The position numbers and the translations under genes were made by a program. The notes beneath the pieces were generated by a model, which was given only the letters and a program-made list of their open reading frames with translations, had not been told where the DNA came from and did no database searches. Below, piece by piece: positions 40,315 through 49,836 of a DNA stretch of 64,000 nt (its first letter is position 1; each line of letters opens with the position of its first letter). Location of the stretch: assembly GCF_003026495.1 (NCBI RefSeq), contig NZ_PYMA01000006.1, positions 186,001 to 250,000 on the forward strand, written 5' to 3'. This stretch comes from Photobacterium sanctipauli. Its GTDB lineage: Bacteria > Pseudomonadota > Gammaproteobacteria > Enterobacterales > Vibrionaceae.

Positions 40315-40789
40315 GGGAACTCCATGGTCGTTAGTGATGTTGTAAATTTGCGGCGCTACATGTTGTCGTTTTATCGCCGTTAATCCGATCTTTCTTATTC
40401 AGAAAAAACCTTGCGGAGGATTGTAATAAAAAGTTCAGACCAAAACGCACGATCGACTAACTAATAACAAAAATGCATTAAGCAACTTTGTAAACAAATA
40501 TTAATACGAAACATCATGCTAACAAGAGAAGCACATCACAATATCACAAGCACAACATTACTTTCATCACAAAACGCATCATATAGCAAACAAACCGCAT
40601 ATCAGAGCCAAAACTCACACCTTGGCAAATTCCGCCATCCCTGCCTTTCGCATGCACCCAAGTAACCATTAAGCCCTGTGACTTGAAGTTACTTGGATAT
40701 AGTTTAGCCAAAAACAAAAGAAGCACCCGAAGGTGCTTCTTAAATTTATGTGCTACAGGCAAGTTTGCCTGCATAAAGTGGATGAATAA
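40315..40789. other. Long spacer between guaA and the AbgT gene, with a repeat and a terminator
   Basis: 475 bp without a convincing gene. The guaA terminator is at 40711-40740 (AGAAGCACC/GGTGCTTCT, 4-nt loop, T-run on the minus strand). An inverted repeat, copy B, spans 40657-40702: CCAAGTAAC at 40658-40666 and GTTACTTGG at 40688-40696. It contains a 15-mer shared with copy A at 26093-26107. An open frame across this region overlaps both and is not credible. Confidence 0.6.
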
Positions 40790-42370
40790 TTATTCCCACT
40801 CAATTGTCGCTGGCGGCTTACCAGACACGTCGTAAACAACACGTGAAATGCCGTCAACTTCGTTGATAATACGGTTGGAAACCTTACCTAGGAAGTCGTA
40901 TGGCAGGTGTGCCCAGTGCGCTGTCATGAAATCGATGGTCTCAACAGCACGTAGCGATACCACCCAGTCATATTTACGGCCATCACCCATTACGCCCACT
41001 GAGCGCACAGGTAGGAAAACAGTAAATGCCTGAGACACTTTGTTATACAAATCAGCTTTGTGTAGTTCTTCAATGAAGATAGCATCGGCGCGACGTAGCA
41101 GGTCACAGTACTCTTTCTTCACTTCGCCCAGTACACGTACACCTAGGCCTGGACCTGGGAACGGGTGGCGGTAAAGCATGTTGTAAGGCAAGCCAAGCTC
41201 TAGGCCAATCTTACGTACTTCGTCTTTGAACAGCTCTTTTAGCGGCTCAACCAAGCCCATTTCCATGTCGTCCGGAAGACCACCCACGTTATGGTGAGAC
41301 TTGATCACGTGTGCCTTACCGGTTTTCGATGCCGCCGACTCAATGACGTCTGGGTAGATAGTACCCTGAGCTAGCCACTTCGCGTTTGACAGTTTCTTCG
41401 ATTCTTCGTCGAAAACATCAACGAATACGTGACCGATGATCTTACGCTTCGCTTCCGGCTCTGCTTCGCCCGCTAGCGCGTCAAGGAAACGATCTTCTGC
41501 TTTAACGTGAACAATGTTCAGGCCGAAGTGGTCGCCGAACATTTCCATAACCTGCTCACCTTCGTTCAGGCGAAGTAGGCCGTTGTCCACGAATACACAA
41601 GTTAGCTTGTCGCCAATTGCGCGGTGGATAAGCATTGCAACAACAGAAGAGTCAACACCGCCAGATAGGCCCAGGATAACTTCGTCATCGCCCACTTGTT
41701 CTTTGATACGTGCTACTGCGTCATCAATGATGTTCGCCGACGTCCATAGCTTTTCACAGCCACAGATGTTTAGCACAAAATTCTCGATAATGCGCATACC
41801 CTGGCGCGTGTGAGTCACTTCTGGGTGGAACTGCACACCGTAGAAGCGCTTCTCTTCGTTCGCCATTGCCGCGTAAGGACAAGTTTCAGTCTCTGCCACT
41901 TTGACAAAGTCAGACGGGATCTCAACCACTTTGTCACCGTGGCTCATCCATACGTCAAGCAGTGCTGTACCGTCTTCAGAAACCGCATCTTCGATGTTCT
42001 TGAAGAAGGCTGTTGGCTCAACCACTTTCACCTGCGCGTAGCCGAACTCACGCTCAGTAGAACCAGCAACTTTACCGCCCAGCTGCTCTGCCATGGTCTG
42101 CATGCCGTAACATACGCCGAACACTGGCACGCCAGCTTCAAACACGTACTGAGGCGCACGAGGAGAACCTTCCTCTGTCACACTTTCCGGACCACCTGAA
42201 AGGATAATACCGTTTGGATTGAAATCACGGATATCGGCTTCGTCAACGTCCCAGCTCCATAGCTCACAGTAAACACCGATTTCACGGATACGGCGCGCAA
42301 TTAGCTGCGTGTACTGAGAACCAAAATCAAGGATAAGGATGCGTTGATCATGAATGTTTGTCGTGGTCAT
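40790..42370 (-). CDS. guaA: GMP synthase (glutamine-hydrolysing)
   Basis: A 526-residue enzyme (E. coli 525) that aminates XMP to GMP. The N-terminal glutaminase has the nucleophile Cys in GVCYGMQTM and the pair in QFHPEVTHT. The ATP pyrophosphatase domain has the P-loop [11 protein letters not shown], and the C-terminal dimerisation domain ends PATIEWE. It lies 114 bp downstream of guaB on the same strand, with a PurR-like box and two hairpins in the gap, so it may have some independent control. Confidence 0.97.
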   Translation of the reverse strand: MTTTNIHDQRILILDFGSQYTQLIARRIREIGVYCELWSWDVDEADIRDFNPNGIILSGGPESVTEEGSPRAPQYVFEAGVPVFGVCYGMQTMAEQLGGKVAGSTEREFGYAQVKVVEPTAFFKNIEDAVSEDGTALLDVWMSHGDKVVEIPSDFVKVAETETCPYAAMANEEKRFYGVQFHPEVTHTRQGMRIIENFVLNICGCEKLWTSANIIDDAVARIKEQVGDDEVILGLSGGVDSSVVAMLIHRAIGDKLTCVFVDNGLLRLNEGEQVMEMFGDHFGLNIVHVKAEDRFLDALAGEAEPEAKRKIIGHVFVDVFDEESKKLSNAKWLAQGTIYPDVIESAASKTGKAHVIKSHHNVGGLPDDMEMGLVEPLKELFKDEVRKIGLELGLPYNMLYRHPFPGPGLGVRVLGEVKKEYCDLLRRADAIFIEELHKADLYNKVSQAFTVFLPVRSVGVMGDGRKYDWVVSLRAVETIDFMTAHWAHLPYDFLGKVSNRIINEVDGISRVVYDVSGKPPATIEWE

Positions 42371-42401
42371 TATCGAGCTGTCTCAAAAATAATTGAAATT
42401 T

Positions 42402-42477
42402 GGGGGCCAAAAAACGCCCCCATCTTATACAAGTTTTCCGTTTAGGCAAACGTTTTCGTCAGGTGGTTACCCACCTG
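42402..42477 (-). promoter_or_regulatory. guaB-guaA intergenic control region: PurR-like box between two hairpins
   Basis: At 42444-42459 AGGCAAACGTTTTCGT matches the PurR consensus at 15 of 16 positions. On one side is a perfect hairpin CAGGTGG-TTAC-CCACCTG (42460-42477), on the other GGGGGC with GCCCCC over an 8-nt loop (42402-42421). Neither is followed by a T-run on the coding strand. The box lies after the guaB stop, so it would act on guaA or block elongation. Confidence 0.65.
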
Positions 42478-42484
42478 CTGAAAA

Positions 42485-43948
42485 TTAACCCATACGGTAG
42501 TTCGGTGCTTCTTTGGTGATGGTCACATCATGAACGTGTGACTCTTTCATGCCAGCACCAGAAATACGCACAAACTCAGCCTTGGTACGCAGGTCTTCGA
42601 TGGTTGCAGAACCGGTTAGACCCATGCTTGAACGCAGACCACCCATTTGCTGGTGTACGATTTCTTTCATGTGACCTTTATATGCTACGCGACCTTCGAT
42701 ACCTTCCGGTACCAGCTTGTCAGCCGCGTTGTCAGTCTGGAAGTAACGGTCAGAAGAACCTTTCGACATTGCGCCCAGTGAGCCCATGCCACGGTAAGAT
42801 TTGTAAGCACGGCCTTGGTACAGTTCAACTTCGCCCGGTGCTTCTTCAGTACCGGCAAACATTGAACCCACCATCACGCAAGATGCGCCGGCGGCGATAG
42901 CTTTACACATATCACCAGAGAAGCGGATACCGCCATCGGCAATAACAGGAATACCGTACTGGTCGGCAACGGCAACGGCATCTGCGATAGCCGTAACCTG
43001 AGGAACACCCACACCAGTCACAATACGCGTGGTACAGATAGAGCCAGGGCCAATACCCACTTTAACCGTACTTACACCGGCTTCGATAAGCGCGCGTGCA
43101 CCTTCGGCAGTTGCCACGTTACCACCCACAATCGGTAGTTCTGGGAATGCTTCGCGAGTTTCGCGAATACGCTGAAGCACACCTTCAGCATGGCCGTGCG
43201 AAGAGTCGATAAGCAGCACGTCTACGCCAGCTTCAACCAACGCCTTAACACGCTCTTCGTTACCCGCACCAGCGCCAACCGCAGCACCAACGCGCAGACG
43301 ACCACGATCATCTTTACATGCATTAGGCTTGCGTTCTGCTTTTTGGAAGTCTTTTGCCGTGATCATACCGCGAAGCTGGAAGTCATCATTGACTAGCAGT
43401 ACTTTTTCAACGCGGTACTGCTGCATGATAGCTTCTACTTCTTCACGTGATGCACCTTCTTTCGCTGAAGCCAGCTTGTCTTTTGGTGTCATCACTTCTT
43501 CTACTTTCAAAGAAAGATCAGTAACAAAACGCACATCACGGCCAGTAATAATACCCACCAGCTCGTTGTTGTCAGAAACTACCGGGTAGCCAGCAAAGCC
43601 ATTTTCGATAGTCAGGCGCTTAACATCTTCGATAGTGTTGTAAGGCTTCACCGTTACCGGCTCAGAAACAACACCCGCTTCGAATTTTTTCACCATGCGA
43701 ACTTCATTGGCTTGCTGCTCAATAGACATGTTCTTGTGGATGAAACCGATACCGCCTTCCTGAGCAAGGGCGATAGCCAAACGACCTTCTGTCACAGTAT
43801 CCATTGACGCTGACACCATAGGGATGTTTAGCGTAATGTCTTTCGTCAGACGGGTGCGCAGATCGGCAGTGTTAGGCAGTACAGTTGAGTGGGCTGGAAC
43901 CAGCAGGACATCATCGAAAGTCAAAGCTTCTTGTTTGATTCGTAACAT
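42485..43948 (-). CDS. guaB: Inosine-5'-monophosphate dehydrogenase
   Basis: A 487-residue enzyme that oxidises IMP to XMP with NAD, the committed step to guanine nucleotides. The barrel is interrupted by two CBS domains (about residues 93-200). The catalytic Cys is in [13 protein letters not shown], and the mobile flap follows with [16 protein letters not shown]. The C-terminus GAPNYRMG-like end is normal. It is first in the guaBA unit, divergent from xseA across 259 bp; a promoter must lie there, but I could not fix one for guaB. Confidence 0.97.
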   Translation of the reverse strand: MLRIKQEALTFDDVLLVPAHSTVLPNTADLRTRLTKDITLNIPMVSASMDTVTEGRLAIALAQEGGIGFIHKNMSIEQQANEVRMVKKFEAGVVSEPVTVKPYNTIEDVKRLTIENGFAGYPVVSDNNELVGIITGRDVRFVTDLSLKVEEVMTPKDKLASAKEGASREEVEAIMQQYRVEKVLLVNDDFQLRGMITAKDFQKAERKPNACKDDRGRLRVGAAVGAGAGNEERVKALVEAGVDVLLIDSSHGHAEGVLQRIRETREAFPELPIVGGNVATAEGARALIEAGVSTVKVGIGPGSICTTRIVTGVGVPQVTAIADAVAVADQYGIPVIADGGIRFSGDMCKAIAAGASCVMVGSMFAGTEEAPGEVELYQGRAYKSYRGMGSLGAMSKGSSDRYFQTDNAADKLVPEGIEGRVAYKGHMKEIVHQQMGGLRSSMGLTGSATIEDLRTKAEFVRISGAGMKESHVHDVTITKEAPNYRMG

Positions 43949-44052
43949 TGCAATATCTCACACCAAGTAGAGGTTTAAAGAAGGATAAAATATTGCGAAC
44001 AAAGTATACGTAGGAAGCAATCGATTGGCTAGTAATTTTTTAAATTTTTTTA

Positions 44053-44080
44053 TTGACTAATTTTGCTTGATGTGTAGTAT
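44053..44080 (+). promoter_or_regulatory. Possible xseA promoter
   Basis: TTGACT (one mismatch) is followed after 16 bp by TAGTAT (four of six). It sits in an A+T-rich stretch 130 bp before the xseA start. Confidence 0.45.
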
Positions 44081-44207
44081 ATGTCGGTTAAGTTTCCGGT
44101 GCTGCGGTCGGCATTTTACGACCAAGATCTGTCCATCGATCTGTCTCGGCTTTGGCAACGCACGTCTGCCTATTGCCCCCGCTCACTTCTTAGCCGCCCG
44201 ATAACAG

Positions 44208-45569
44208 GTGTCTCGCCTCGTGACTCTATTCGCCCAACAGACCCAAAGCAACGACCGAATCTATACCGTTTCTAGCCTCAACGCCCAAGTTCGTTTGATC
44301 CTTGAAAACGAAATGGGGGTAGTTTGGCTGATTGGTGAGCTTTCCAACCTTTCCATGCCGGTTTCCGGCCATTGGTACTTCACCCTGAAAGACTCGCGCG
44401 CCCAAGTAAAATGCGCCATGTTCCGCGGCAACAATCGCCGGGTGACCTTCAAGCCAAGTAACGGTACTCAGGTACTGGTCAAGGCCAGGCTTTCGCTCTA
44501 CGAACCGCGCGGTGATTACCAGCTGATCATCGAAAGTATGCAGCCTGAAGGTGACGGCCGCCTGCAGCAGCAATTCGAGCAACTCAAGATGTCGCTGGCA
44601 GCCGAGGGGCTGTTTGCCCAGTCACTGAAAAAACCGCTGCCGGAGCAACCCAAGCGGGTCGGTATCGTCACCTCGAAAACGGGCGCAGCCCTGCATGATA
44701 TCCTGAACATCTTGCAACGACGCGATCCTGGGTTGCCGGTGGTGATCTACCCAACCATGGTGCAAGGCGAAGGTGCCGCCATTTCCATTGCCCAAGCCAT
44801 TGGCCGCGCCAATGCCCGCCAAGAGTGCGATGTGTTAATTGTTGGCCGGGGCGGGGGCTCGTTAGAAGACCTATGGGCGTTCAATGAAGAAATCGTTGCC
44901 CGTACCATTGCCGCCAGCGAAATCCCGATTGTCAGCGCCGTGGGCCATGAGGTCGATGTCACCATCGCCGATTTTGTTGCCGATGTGCGTGCCCCTACCC
45001 CTTCTGCCGCTGCCGAATTGATCAGCCGTGATATGACCCACCAAACTCAGGCAATCAGGCAAAAGACCCAGCAACTGCACCATGCCATGCGCCATTACCT
45101 GGCGGCAAGGCAATCGCAAACCGTGCGCTTGCAGCATCGGTTGGATCGACAGCACCCGCAAGTACGGCTCAACCAGCAGCAGCAACAGCTGGATGAGTTT
45201 TCGTCTCGGTTGGAAAACGCAATGCTGCGCCTGCTAGCTGGCCACCAGCAGCATATTGAGCGTAACAACTACAAGCTGTCGCTGTACTCCCCTGCACAAA
45301 CCATCAAGGTTCAGCAATCGCAAGTTGAGCAAACCCAGCGCCGTTTGCTGGATGCCATGGATCGCCGCTTACTCAATGCCAGCCACAAGCTGGCAATGGC
45401 GGCGGAAAAGCTGGAAACCGTCAGCCCGCTTGCCACCCTAGGCCGCGGCTACTCCATTACCCGTGATGCCAAGGGCAAAGTGATACGCAGCCACGAGCAA
45501 GTCAAGGCCGGTGATACCATCACCACCAAACTGGCCGACGGCGATATCCAATCGGTCGTGAGCCAATAA
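44208..45569 (+). CDS. xseA: Exodeoxyribonuclease VII large subunit
   Basis: A 453-residue catalytic subunit of exonuclease VII, partner of XseB at 11.1 kb. An N-terminal OB fold (about 18-110) with [20 protein letters not shown] precedes the nuclease domain with [28 protein letters not shown] and [17 protein letters not shown]. Long Gln-rich coiled coils (about 275-400) bind the small subunits. The start is uncertain: GTG at 44208 or 44220, with weak Shine-Dalgarno for either. Placed next to guaB, as in E. coli. It ends before a GC-rich hairpin. Confidence 0.94.
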   Translation: MSRLVTLFAQQTQSNDRIYTVSSLNAQVRLILENEMGVVWLIGELSNLSMPVSGHWYFTLKDSRAQVKCAMFRGNNRRVTFKPSNGTQVLVKARLSLYEPRGDYQLIIESMQPEGDGRLQQQFEQLKMSLAAEGLFAQSLKKPLPEQPKRVGIVTSKTGAALHDILNILQRRDPGLPVVIYPTMVQGEGAAISIAQAIGRANARQECDVLIVGRGGGSLEDLWAFNEEIVARTIAASEIPIVSAVGHEVDVTIADFVADVRAPTPSAAAELISRDMTHQTQAIRQKTQQLHHAMRHYLAARQSQTVRLQHRLDRQHPQVRLNQQQQQLDEFSSRLENAMLRLLAGHQQHIERNNYKLSLYSPAQTIKVQQSQVEQTQRRLLDAMDRRLLNASHKLAMAAEKLETVSPLATLGRGYSITRDAKGKVIRSHEQVKAGDTITTKLADGDIQSVVSQ

Positions 45570-45581
45570 CCGCCATAATCA

Positions 45582-45611
45582 AAGGCGCCGCTGGTAAAAC
45601 AGCGGCGCCTT
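45582..45611. terminator. Hairpin between xseA and yfgJ
   Basis: AAGGCGCCGCTG and CAGCGGCGCCTT form a perfect 12-bp stem with a 6-nt loop. No T-run follows on the plus strand, so it is a barrier or weak terminator between convergent genes. Confidence 0.5.
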
Positions 45612-45660
45612 CCGATCATACTTGCTATCTAGCTGACCTGAGCCCAGCAATGGCCATGCC

Positions 45661-45888
45661 CTACGGCTGCATCTCGAACACAATTTCGACTCGCGACTTC
45701 GACTTCAGTTCATTGCAGCTGTTACAGAAATAGCTCGCCGAACCACATGCCAACAGTTTTTCAGTCTCGGCATGGCAGTCGGGACAAAGCGCTTTTTTCT
45801 TCACCCCCGACTGGCAATAATCACAATAATATTGGTCGTCCTTCCACGCTAATTCACTGCTACATTCAGGACAAGTGTTCTGGCTCAT
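45661..45888 (-). CDS. yfgJ: Zinc-ribbon protein YfgJ
   Basis: A 75-residue protein with four CxxC pairs: CPEC (6-9), CDYC, CPDC and CNSC, which would bind two zinc ions as paired zinc ribbons. The family has no established role. In E. coli yfgJ lies beside xseA and before der; here it lies beside xseA, and the GH1-LacI-AlaX block separates it from der. Short but convincing because of the regular cysteine spacing and position. Confidence 0.85.
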   Translation of the reverse strand: MSQNTCPECSSELAWKDDQYYCDYCQSGVKKKALCPDCHAETEKLLACGSASYFCNSCNELKSKSRVEIVFEMQP

Positions 45889-46003
45889 GATTCATTCCTT
45901 CATCATTGTATCTGCATGGTGACATCTTATAACAAATCGATAAAAACGGCTTTTGATCCAACTCAGGATCCGATTATGTCGATCGATATCACAGAATGCA
46001 GCA

Positions 46004-46040
46004 AAAAATGAAACCGGTTTCTGTAACCGGTTTCATTTTT
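46004..46040 (+). promoter_or_regulatory. Double LacI-type operator forming a perfect 16-bp inverted repeat
   Basis: Two palindromic cores, GAAACCGGTTTC (46010-46021) and AACCGGTT (46025-46032), lie 12-15 bp apart. Together they form a perfect 16-bp inverted repeat (46004-46019 and 46025-46040) with a 5-nt loop. The central CG palindrome is typical of LacI-family operators, and the LacI-type gene lies one gene downstream. It is 53 bp before the glucosidase ATG. A T-rich right arm means it could also act as a terminator. Confidence 0.7.
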
Positions 46041-46093
46041 ATCTTAAGCTTGCCCTATTCTCACAGAGCATCTTGCATTAGAGGTAGTGACCG

Positions 46094-47527
46094 ATGACGA
46101 ACAAACCCACTTCAGCATTTCCCGACGATTTTCTTTGGGGGGCGGCAACAGCAGCCTACCAAGTTGAGGGCGGCCATGATGCCGATGGCAAGGGGCCCTC
46201 TATCTGGGATATTTATTCCCACCTGCCGGGTACCACCCACGCGGGTACCAACGGTGATGTCGCAGCCGATCACTACCACCGTTTCAAGGAAGATGTCGCA
46301 TTGATGGCAGAAGCAGGCCTCACCAGCTACCGCTTCTCTATCAGTTGGCCCCGCTTGTTGCCCCAAGGACGCGGCACTGTTAACCAAGCTGGTATTCAGT
46401 TCTACAGTGATCTGATTGATGAGCTGCTAAAGCACAACATCAAGCCGATGATCACCCTATACCACTGGGACCTACCGCAGGCGCTACAGGATATCGGCGG
46501 CTGGGAATCCCGTGTCACCGTTGAGGCATTCGAGGAATACGCCAAGCTGTGCTACCAAGCATTTGGCGATAGGGTCGAGCTTTGGTCAACCTTTAACGAG
46601 ACCCTGATCTTCATTGGCATGGGCTATTTTACAGCCACCCACCCGCCGGGTATAAGCGATCCCAAACGCGGCCTCCAAGCTTGCCACCATGTGTTTGTTG
46701 CCCATGCCAAGGCCGTGCAGGCATTTCGCCAATACCAACAATTTGGCACCGTGCCAAGCAACGGGCAAATTGGCTTTGTAAACGTAATGCAGCCCCATGA
46801 TCCCATCAGCGACAGCTCTGAAGACGTGGCGGCCTGCAACATGGCCGATGACCTGCTTACCCACTGGTTATACGATCCGGTGCTAAAAGGCGAATACCCA
46901 ACCCACATCCTCAACCTGGCCCAGGCGACATGGGGCGCCCCGGTCTTCGCCGAAGAGGACGAAATGCTGCTAAAAGACAATATTTGTGACTTTATCGGAG
47001 TTAACTATTACAAACGCGAGTGGATTGCCGCCAACCCGGATGTGGAAAACACCAAAATCAATACCACGGGAGAGAAAGGCTCCGGCCAAGAATTCGGCTT
47101 TAAGGGCTTGTTCAAGTTTGTTCGCAATCCAAACTCCACCTACACCGACTGGGACTGGGAAATCTACCCCGAAGGGCTGTGCGTTGGCATGATGCGGCTA
47201 AAAGAGCGCTATGGCGATATTCCGTTTTACATCACCGAAAATGGTTTGGGTGCCAAGGATCCCATCATCGACGGGGAAATTGTCGACCAACCGCGTATCG
47301 AATATCTTTCAAGCCATATTGCCGCCGCCGAGTCAGCCATCAAGCAAGGGGTCGATGTACGGGGCTACTACCCTTGGTCTTTCATCGACCTATTGAGCTG
47401 GCTCAACGGCTACCAGAAACAATACGGGTTTGTGTATGTCGATCGCGACAACCACCTTAACCGTAGACGTAAAAAGTCTTTCTTCTGGTATCAAGACGTT
47501 ATCAAATCAAACGGGGCTGTACGTTAA
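46094..47527 (+). CDS. Family GH1 beta-glucosidase or 6-phospho-beta-glucosidase
   Basis: A 477-residue GH1 (beta/alpha)8-barrel enzyme without signal peptide. The acid/base Glu169 is in WSTFNETLIF and the nucleophile Glu382 in YITENGLGAKD. The N-terminal DFLWGAATAAYQVEGG is the family entry signature. Near the end, DLLSWLNGYQKQYGFVYVDRD resembles Bacillus BglC-type enzymes as I recall them; the Ser in that segment is found in phospho-glucosidases, so phosphorylated substrates cannot be excluded. No PTS or sugar permease gene lies adjacent. GAGGT precedes the ATG. Regulated by the LacI-type gene that follows. Confidence 0.9.
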   Translation: MTNKPTSAFPDDFLWGAATAAYQVEGGHDADGKGPSIWDIYSHLPGTTHAGTNGDVAADHYHRFKEDVALMAEAGLTSYRFSISWPRLLPQGRGTVNQAGIQFYSDLIDELLKHNIKPMITLYHWDLPQALQDIGGWESRVTVEAFEEYAKLCYQAFGDRVELWSTFNETLIFIGMGYFTATHPPGISDPKRGLQACHHVFVAHAKAVQAFRQYQQFGTVPSNGQIGFVNVMQPHDPISDSSEDVAACNMADDLLTHWLYDPVLKGEYPTHILNLAQATWGAPVFAEEDEMLLKDNICDFIGVNYYKREWIAANPDVENTKINTTGEKGSGQEFGFKGLFKFVRNPNSTYTDWDWEIYPEGLCVGMMRLKERYGDIPFYITENGLGAKDPIIDGEIVDQPRIEYLSSHIAAAESAIKQGVDVRGYYPWSFIDLLSWLNGYQKQYGFVYVDRDNHLNRRRKKSFFWYQDVIKSNGAVR

Positions 47528-47568
47528 GGTCGTATTTACTTCGGCAATGGTTGATCCAACCGCCATGA

Positions 47569-47601
47569 ATGCCCGACAATACCGCGTGTATTGTCGGGCA
47601 T
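47569..47601 (+). repeat. Perfect 14-bp hairpin between the glucosidase and its regulator
   Basis: ATGCCCGACAATAC and GTATTGTCGGGCAT enclose CGCGT. No T-run follows. It could stabilise the glucosidase mRNA end, weaken read-through into the regulator, or be an additional binding site. Confidence 0.6.
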
Positions 47602-47628
47602 ATCAGTAACAGTAAGAGAGCAGTAGGA

Positions 47629-48633
47629 ATGGCAACAATTAACGATGTATGTAAGCTGGCCGGTGTATCCAAGGCCACTGTTTCTCGCGTACTGAACCAG
47701 ACAGGGCAAGTAAAGCAAGCCACAACAGAGAAGGTGTACCAAGCAATGGCTGAGTTGGGCTACCAGCCCAATAGCCTGGCCCGGGCACTGGCCTCCAACA
47801 GCAGCAACTCGCTGGGGCTGGTGGTTTCTGCCTTCGAAGGCGCCTACTTCAGCAGCCTGATGAGCCAAACCGCAGAAGCGGCTAGCCAAGCGGGTAAGCA
47901 ACTCTTCATCATGGACGGCGGGCACAGCAACCGTTCTGAAACAAAAGCCATAGAAAATCTTGTCGAGCGCAAGGTAGACGCGATTATTCTCTACACCCGC
48001 AAGCTAAGTGAAAACGAACTGATTGAGCTAATGCGAGTACTGCCCGTCCCATTGGTAGTCATTAACCAAAAGGTCACCGGTTTTGAAGATCGCTCATTGT
48101 TTTTCGACCAATACGGTGCAGGCCGCAAGGCTGCCAAGCACCTGCTTGATCACCAGCACAAGCACATCGCTTGTATTCGCGGCCCACAGGATTCTGCCAA
48201 CTCAACTTACCGCCTCAATGGCTTTCTAGACACCCTCGCCAAACATAACATCGAAGTGGCCCATATCGCCGAGGGTGATTATTTCCTTGCGGGAGGGTAT
48301 CAGGCTTGCAAGTCATTGCTTGATAATAACGTTAATTTTACCGCCCTGTTTACGGCCAACGACAACATGGCCATCGGTGCCATCAGGGCGATACATGAAT
48401 CCGGCTTGTCGGTGCCGCACGATATATCGGTTATCGGTTTTGATAATGATCCCGTTGGTGAATTCACCGTGCCTAGCCTGACCTCAGTCATGCTGCCCAT
48501 CAATGAAGTCGCATCCCATGCAGTGAAGCAGGCGCTACAGCTCATTGAGCAGCTGCCATGCAGCCCTTTGCAGGATACGTCTGGTACGTTGATCGTTCGC
48601 GAATCTGTTGATCAACCTAAAAAGCCAACGTGA
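47629..48633 (+). CDS. LacI/GalR-family transcriptional regulator
   Basis: A 334-residue repressor-type protein. The N-terminal helix-turn-helix and hinge (residues 3-50; TINDVCKLAGVSKATVSRVLN) are typical, followed by a periplasmic-binding-protein-like sugar-sensing domain. The ATG at 47629 is supported by TAGGA at 6 nt; an in-frame ATG at 47569 lies inside the hairpin. The gene follows the glucosidase and the double operator, so autoregulation and control by a beta-glucoside or its phosphate are likely. It resembles AscG-type regulators, but the inducer is unknown. Confidence 0.9.
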   Translation: MATINDVCKLAGVSKATVSRVLNQTGQVKQATTEKVYQAMAELGYQPNSLARALASNSSNSLGLVVSAFEGAYFSSLMSQTAEAASQAGKQLFIMDGGHSNRSETKAIENLVERKVDAIILYTRKLSENELIELMRVLPVPLVVINQKVTGFEDRSLFFDQYGAGRKAAKHLLDHQHKHIACIRGPQDSANSTYRLNGFLDTLAKHNIEVAHIAEGDYFLAGGYQACKSLLDNNVNFTALFTANDNMAIGAIRAIHESGLSVPHDISVIGFDNDPVGEFTVPSLTSVMLPINEVASHAVKQALQLIEQLPCSPLQDTSGTLIVRESVDQPKKPT

Positions 48634-48722
48634 TCAGCGATCAGGTATCAAAAGAATATTTATCAATACACATCCCGAAAGCATAAGTTACATATTCTGT
48701 TTTTGGATTTTAAGCGATATTT

Positions 48723-48781
48723 AAAACTGCAACTTCCAAGGCTAACCCAGTAGATCTAGTGGTTTGTAAAATTGCAGTTTT
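48723..48781. repeat. Nested inverted repeat between lacI-type gene and alaX
   Basis: AAAACTGCAA (48723-48732) and TTGCAGTTTT (48772-48781) are perfect 10-bp arms 39 nt apart. Inside lies the palindrome TAGATCTA flanked by imperfect arms. It lies where two convergent genes meet, so it may be a terminator or the scar of an insertion. Confidence 0.45.
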
Positions 48782-48798
48782 AGGATCGCTTTACTGCT

Positions 48799-49680
48799 TT
48801 AAGCGGCTACGGTCCGGGTTAGCATGATTAACTCTTGGTCGCTAACAACTTGAAATGAAACAGTAATCTCTTGGTATTCGACCAGTGATTGCACATGGGT
48901 TCCCCCGCATGGGATTTCTACCAGCCCTTCTTCGCCCAGATCACATTGCCAATAGCGGGAGTCTGTCAACGCACTCCCCTCACGGCGCATAACAACCTTA
49001 GCGCCCATCGCGCGCCATTGTTCTAATTGCTGGTTAATATGCTCGGCAATTTGCGGCAAGGCCTCCAGCATATCTGCCGAATTTAAGCCGCGCTTGCGTA
49101 ATGTCTTCCCCAGACGATAGGTATCCGTGCTGCAATCTTCTGATACCCGGCTCTCCGTTTGGGCGTAGCTATGGAAATCATAGTGCCCCAGCTCATCCTT
49201 GCGCGACGCATCTTTCCGCCAGTAGTCGTGATGCAGGACCTTGTTCAGTGCTAGCGAAGATAAATGCCCTGCGCTGTGTCCGCGACTAAGGGATAGCTGA
49301 TAATCCCGCTCCACTTCGAGCTGCACGGTTTCGCCAACCAAGTCGGCAGGCAAGGCTTGCTCCGTTTGATGTACCACGACAAATACCCAACCTTCCTCAT
49401 TGCGCTTCACAGGAATGTCGCTGCCGACAAACAGTTGGTGGCTTGCAAGCTCGACAGCACCGTAAAAGCACCCCGTTACCCTTTGTTGGGTACCGCGCAC
49501 TGAGACTGAGCCCCAATCGGCTGGATGATCGGGCCAGATATGGCTTACCGGGTGAAAGGGGGTCAGGGCTGTTACCAACCAGCTGCCGCCTTCAGGCTGG
49601 GCAACAACCATCTGCACAACAGATTCAGCCGTATATTGGCGCTCGGTAAAAACAACTTCGGTAGGGGTAACAGCTGGCAT
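48799..49680 (-). CDS. AlaX-like alanyl-tRNA editing protein
   Basis: A 293-residue protein with the AlaX/ThrRS second additional domain. The metal site HxxxH is His135 and His139 (GHSAGHL), and the partner CxxxH is Cys258 and His262 (PCGGTH). Free AlaX proteins hydrolyse mischarged Ser- or Gly-tRNA-Ala. The N-terminal ~125 residues look like the beta-barrel of AlaRS editing domains. I chose the ATG at 49680 with AAGGA 8 nt upstream. Situated between the GH1-LacI genes and der, which are separate functions; its position seems accidental. Confidence 0.85.
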   Translation of the reverse strand: MPAVTPTEVVFTERQYTAESVVQMVVAQPEGGSWLVTALTPFHPVSHIWPDHPADWGSVSVRGTQQRVTGCFYGAVELASHQLFVGSDIPVKRNEEGWVFVVVHQTEQALPADLVGETVQLEVERDYQLSLSRGHSAGHLSSLALNKVLHHDYWRKDASRKDELGHYDFHSYAQTESRVSEDCSTDTYRLGKTLRKRGLNSADMLEALPQIAEHINQQLEQWRAMGAKVVMRREGSALTDSRYWQCDLGEEGLVEIPCGGTHVQSLVEYQEITVSFQVVSDQELIMLTRTVAA

Positions 49681-49784
49681 GGTATTCCTTATACAACTCG
49701 TAGACATAACAAGATCGGGCACGATCTTCTCCGCGGGCATTATACAAAAAGACCGCCAGCAATAACCAATACAATCAGCGGGCA

Positions 49785-49813
49785 TAAAAAAACCCAGCAC
49801 AAGGCTGGGTTTT
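49785..49813 (-). terminator. der terminator
   Basis: On the minus strand AAAACCCAGC pairs with GCTGGGTTTT and is followed by T residues. It lies between der and alaX. Confidence 0.85.
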
Positions 49814-49836
49814 CAATGTCTTTAACCAGATAAGGA

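Noticed and set aside
40544..40774. 76-codon minus-strand frame downstream of guaA
   Set aside because: It spans the guaA terminator and the inverted-repeat element, has no Shine-Dalgarno and no family resemblance.
45941..46003. CRP site before the GH1 gene
   Set aside because: The best match has a 7-bp spacer instead of 6 and a mismatched first half.
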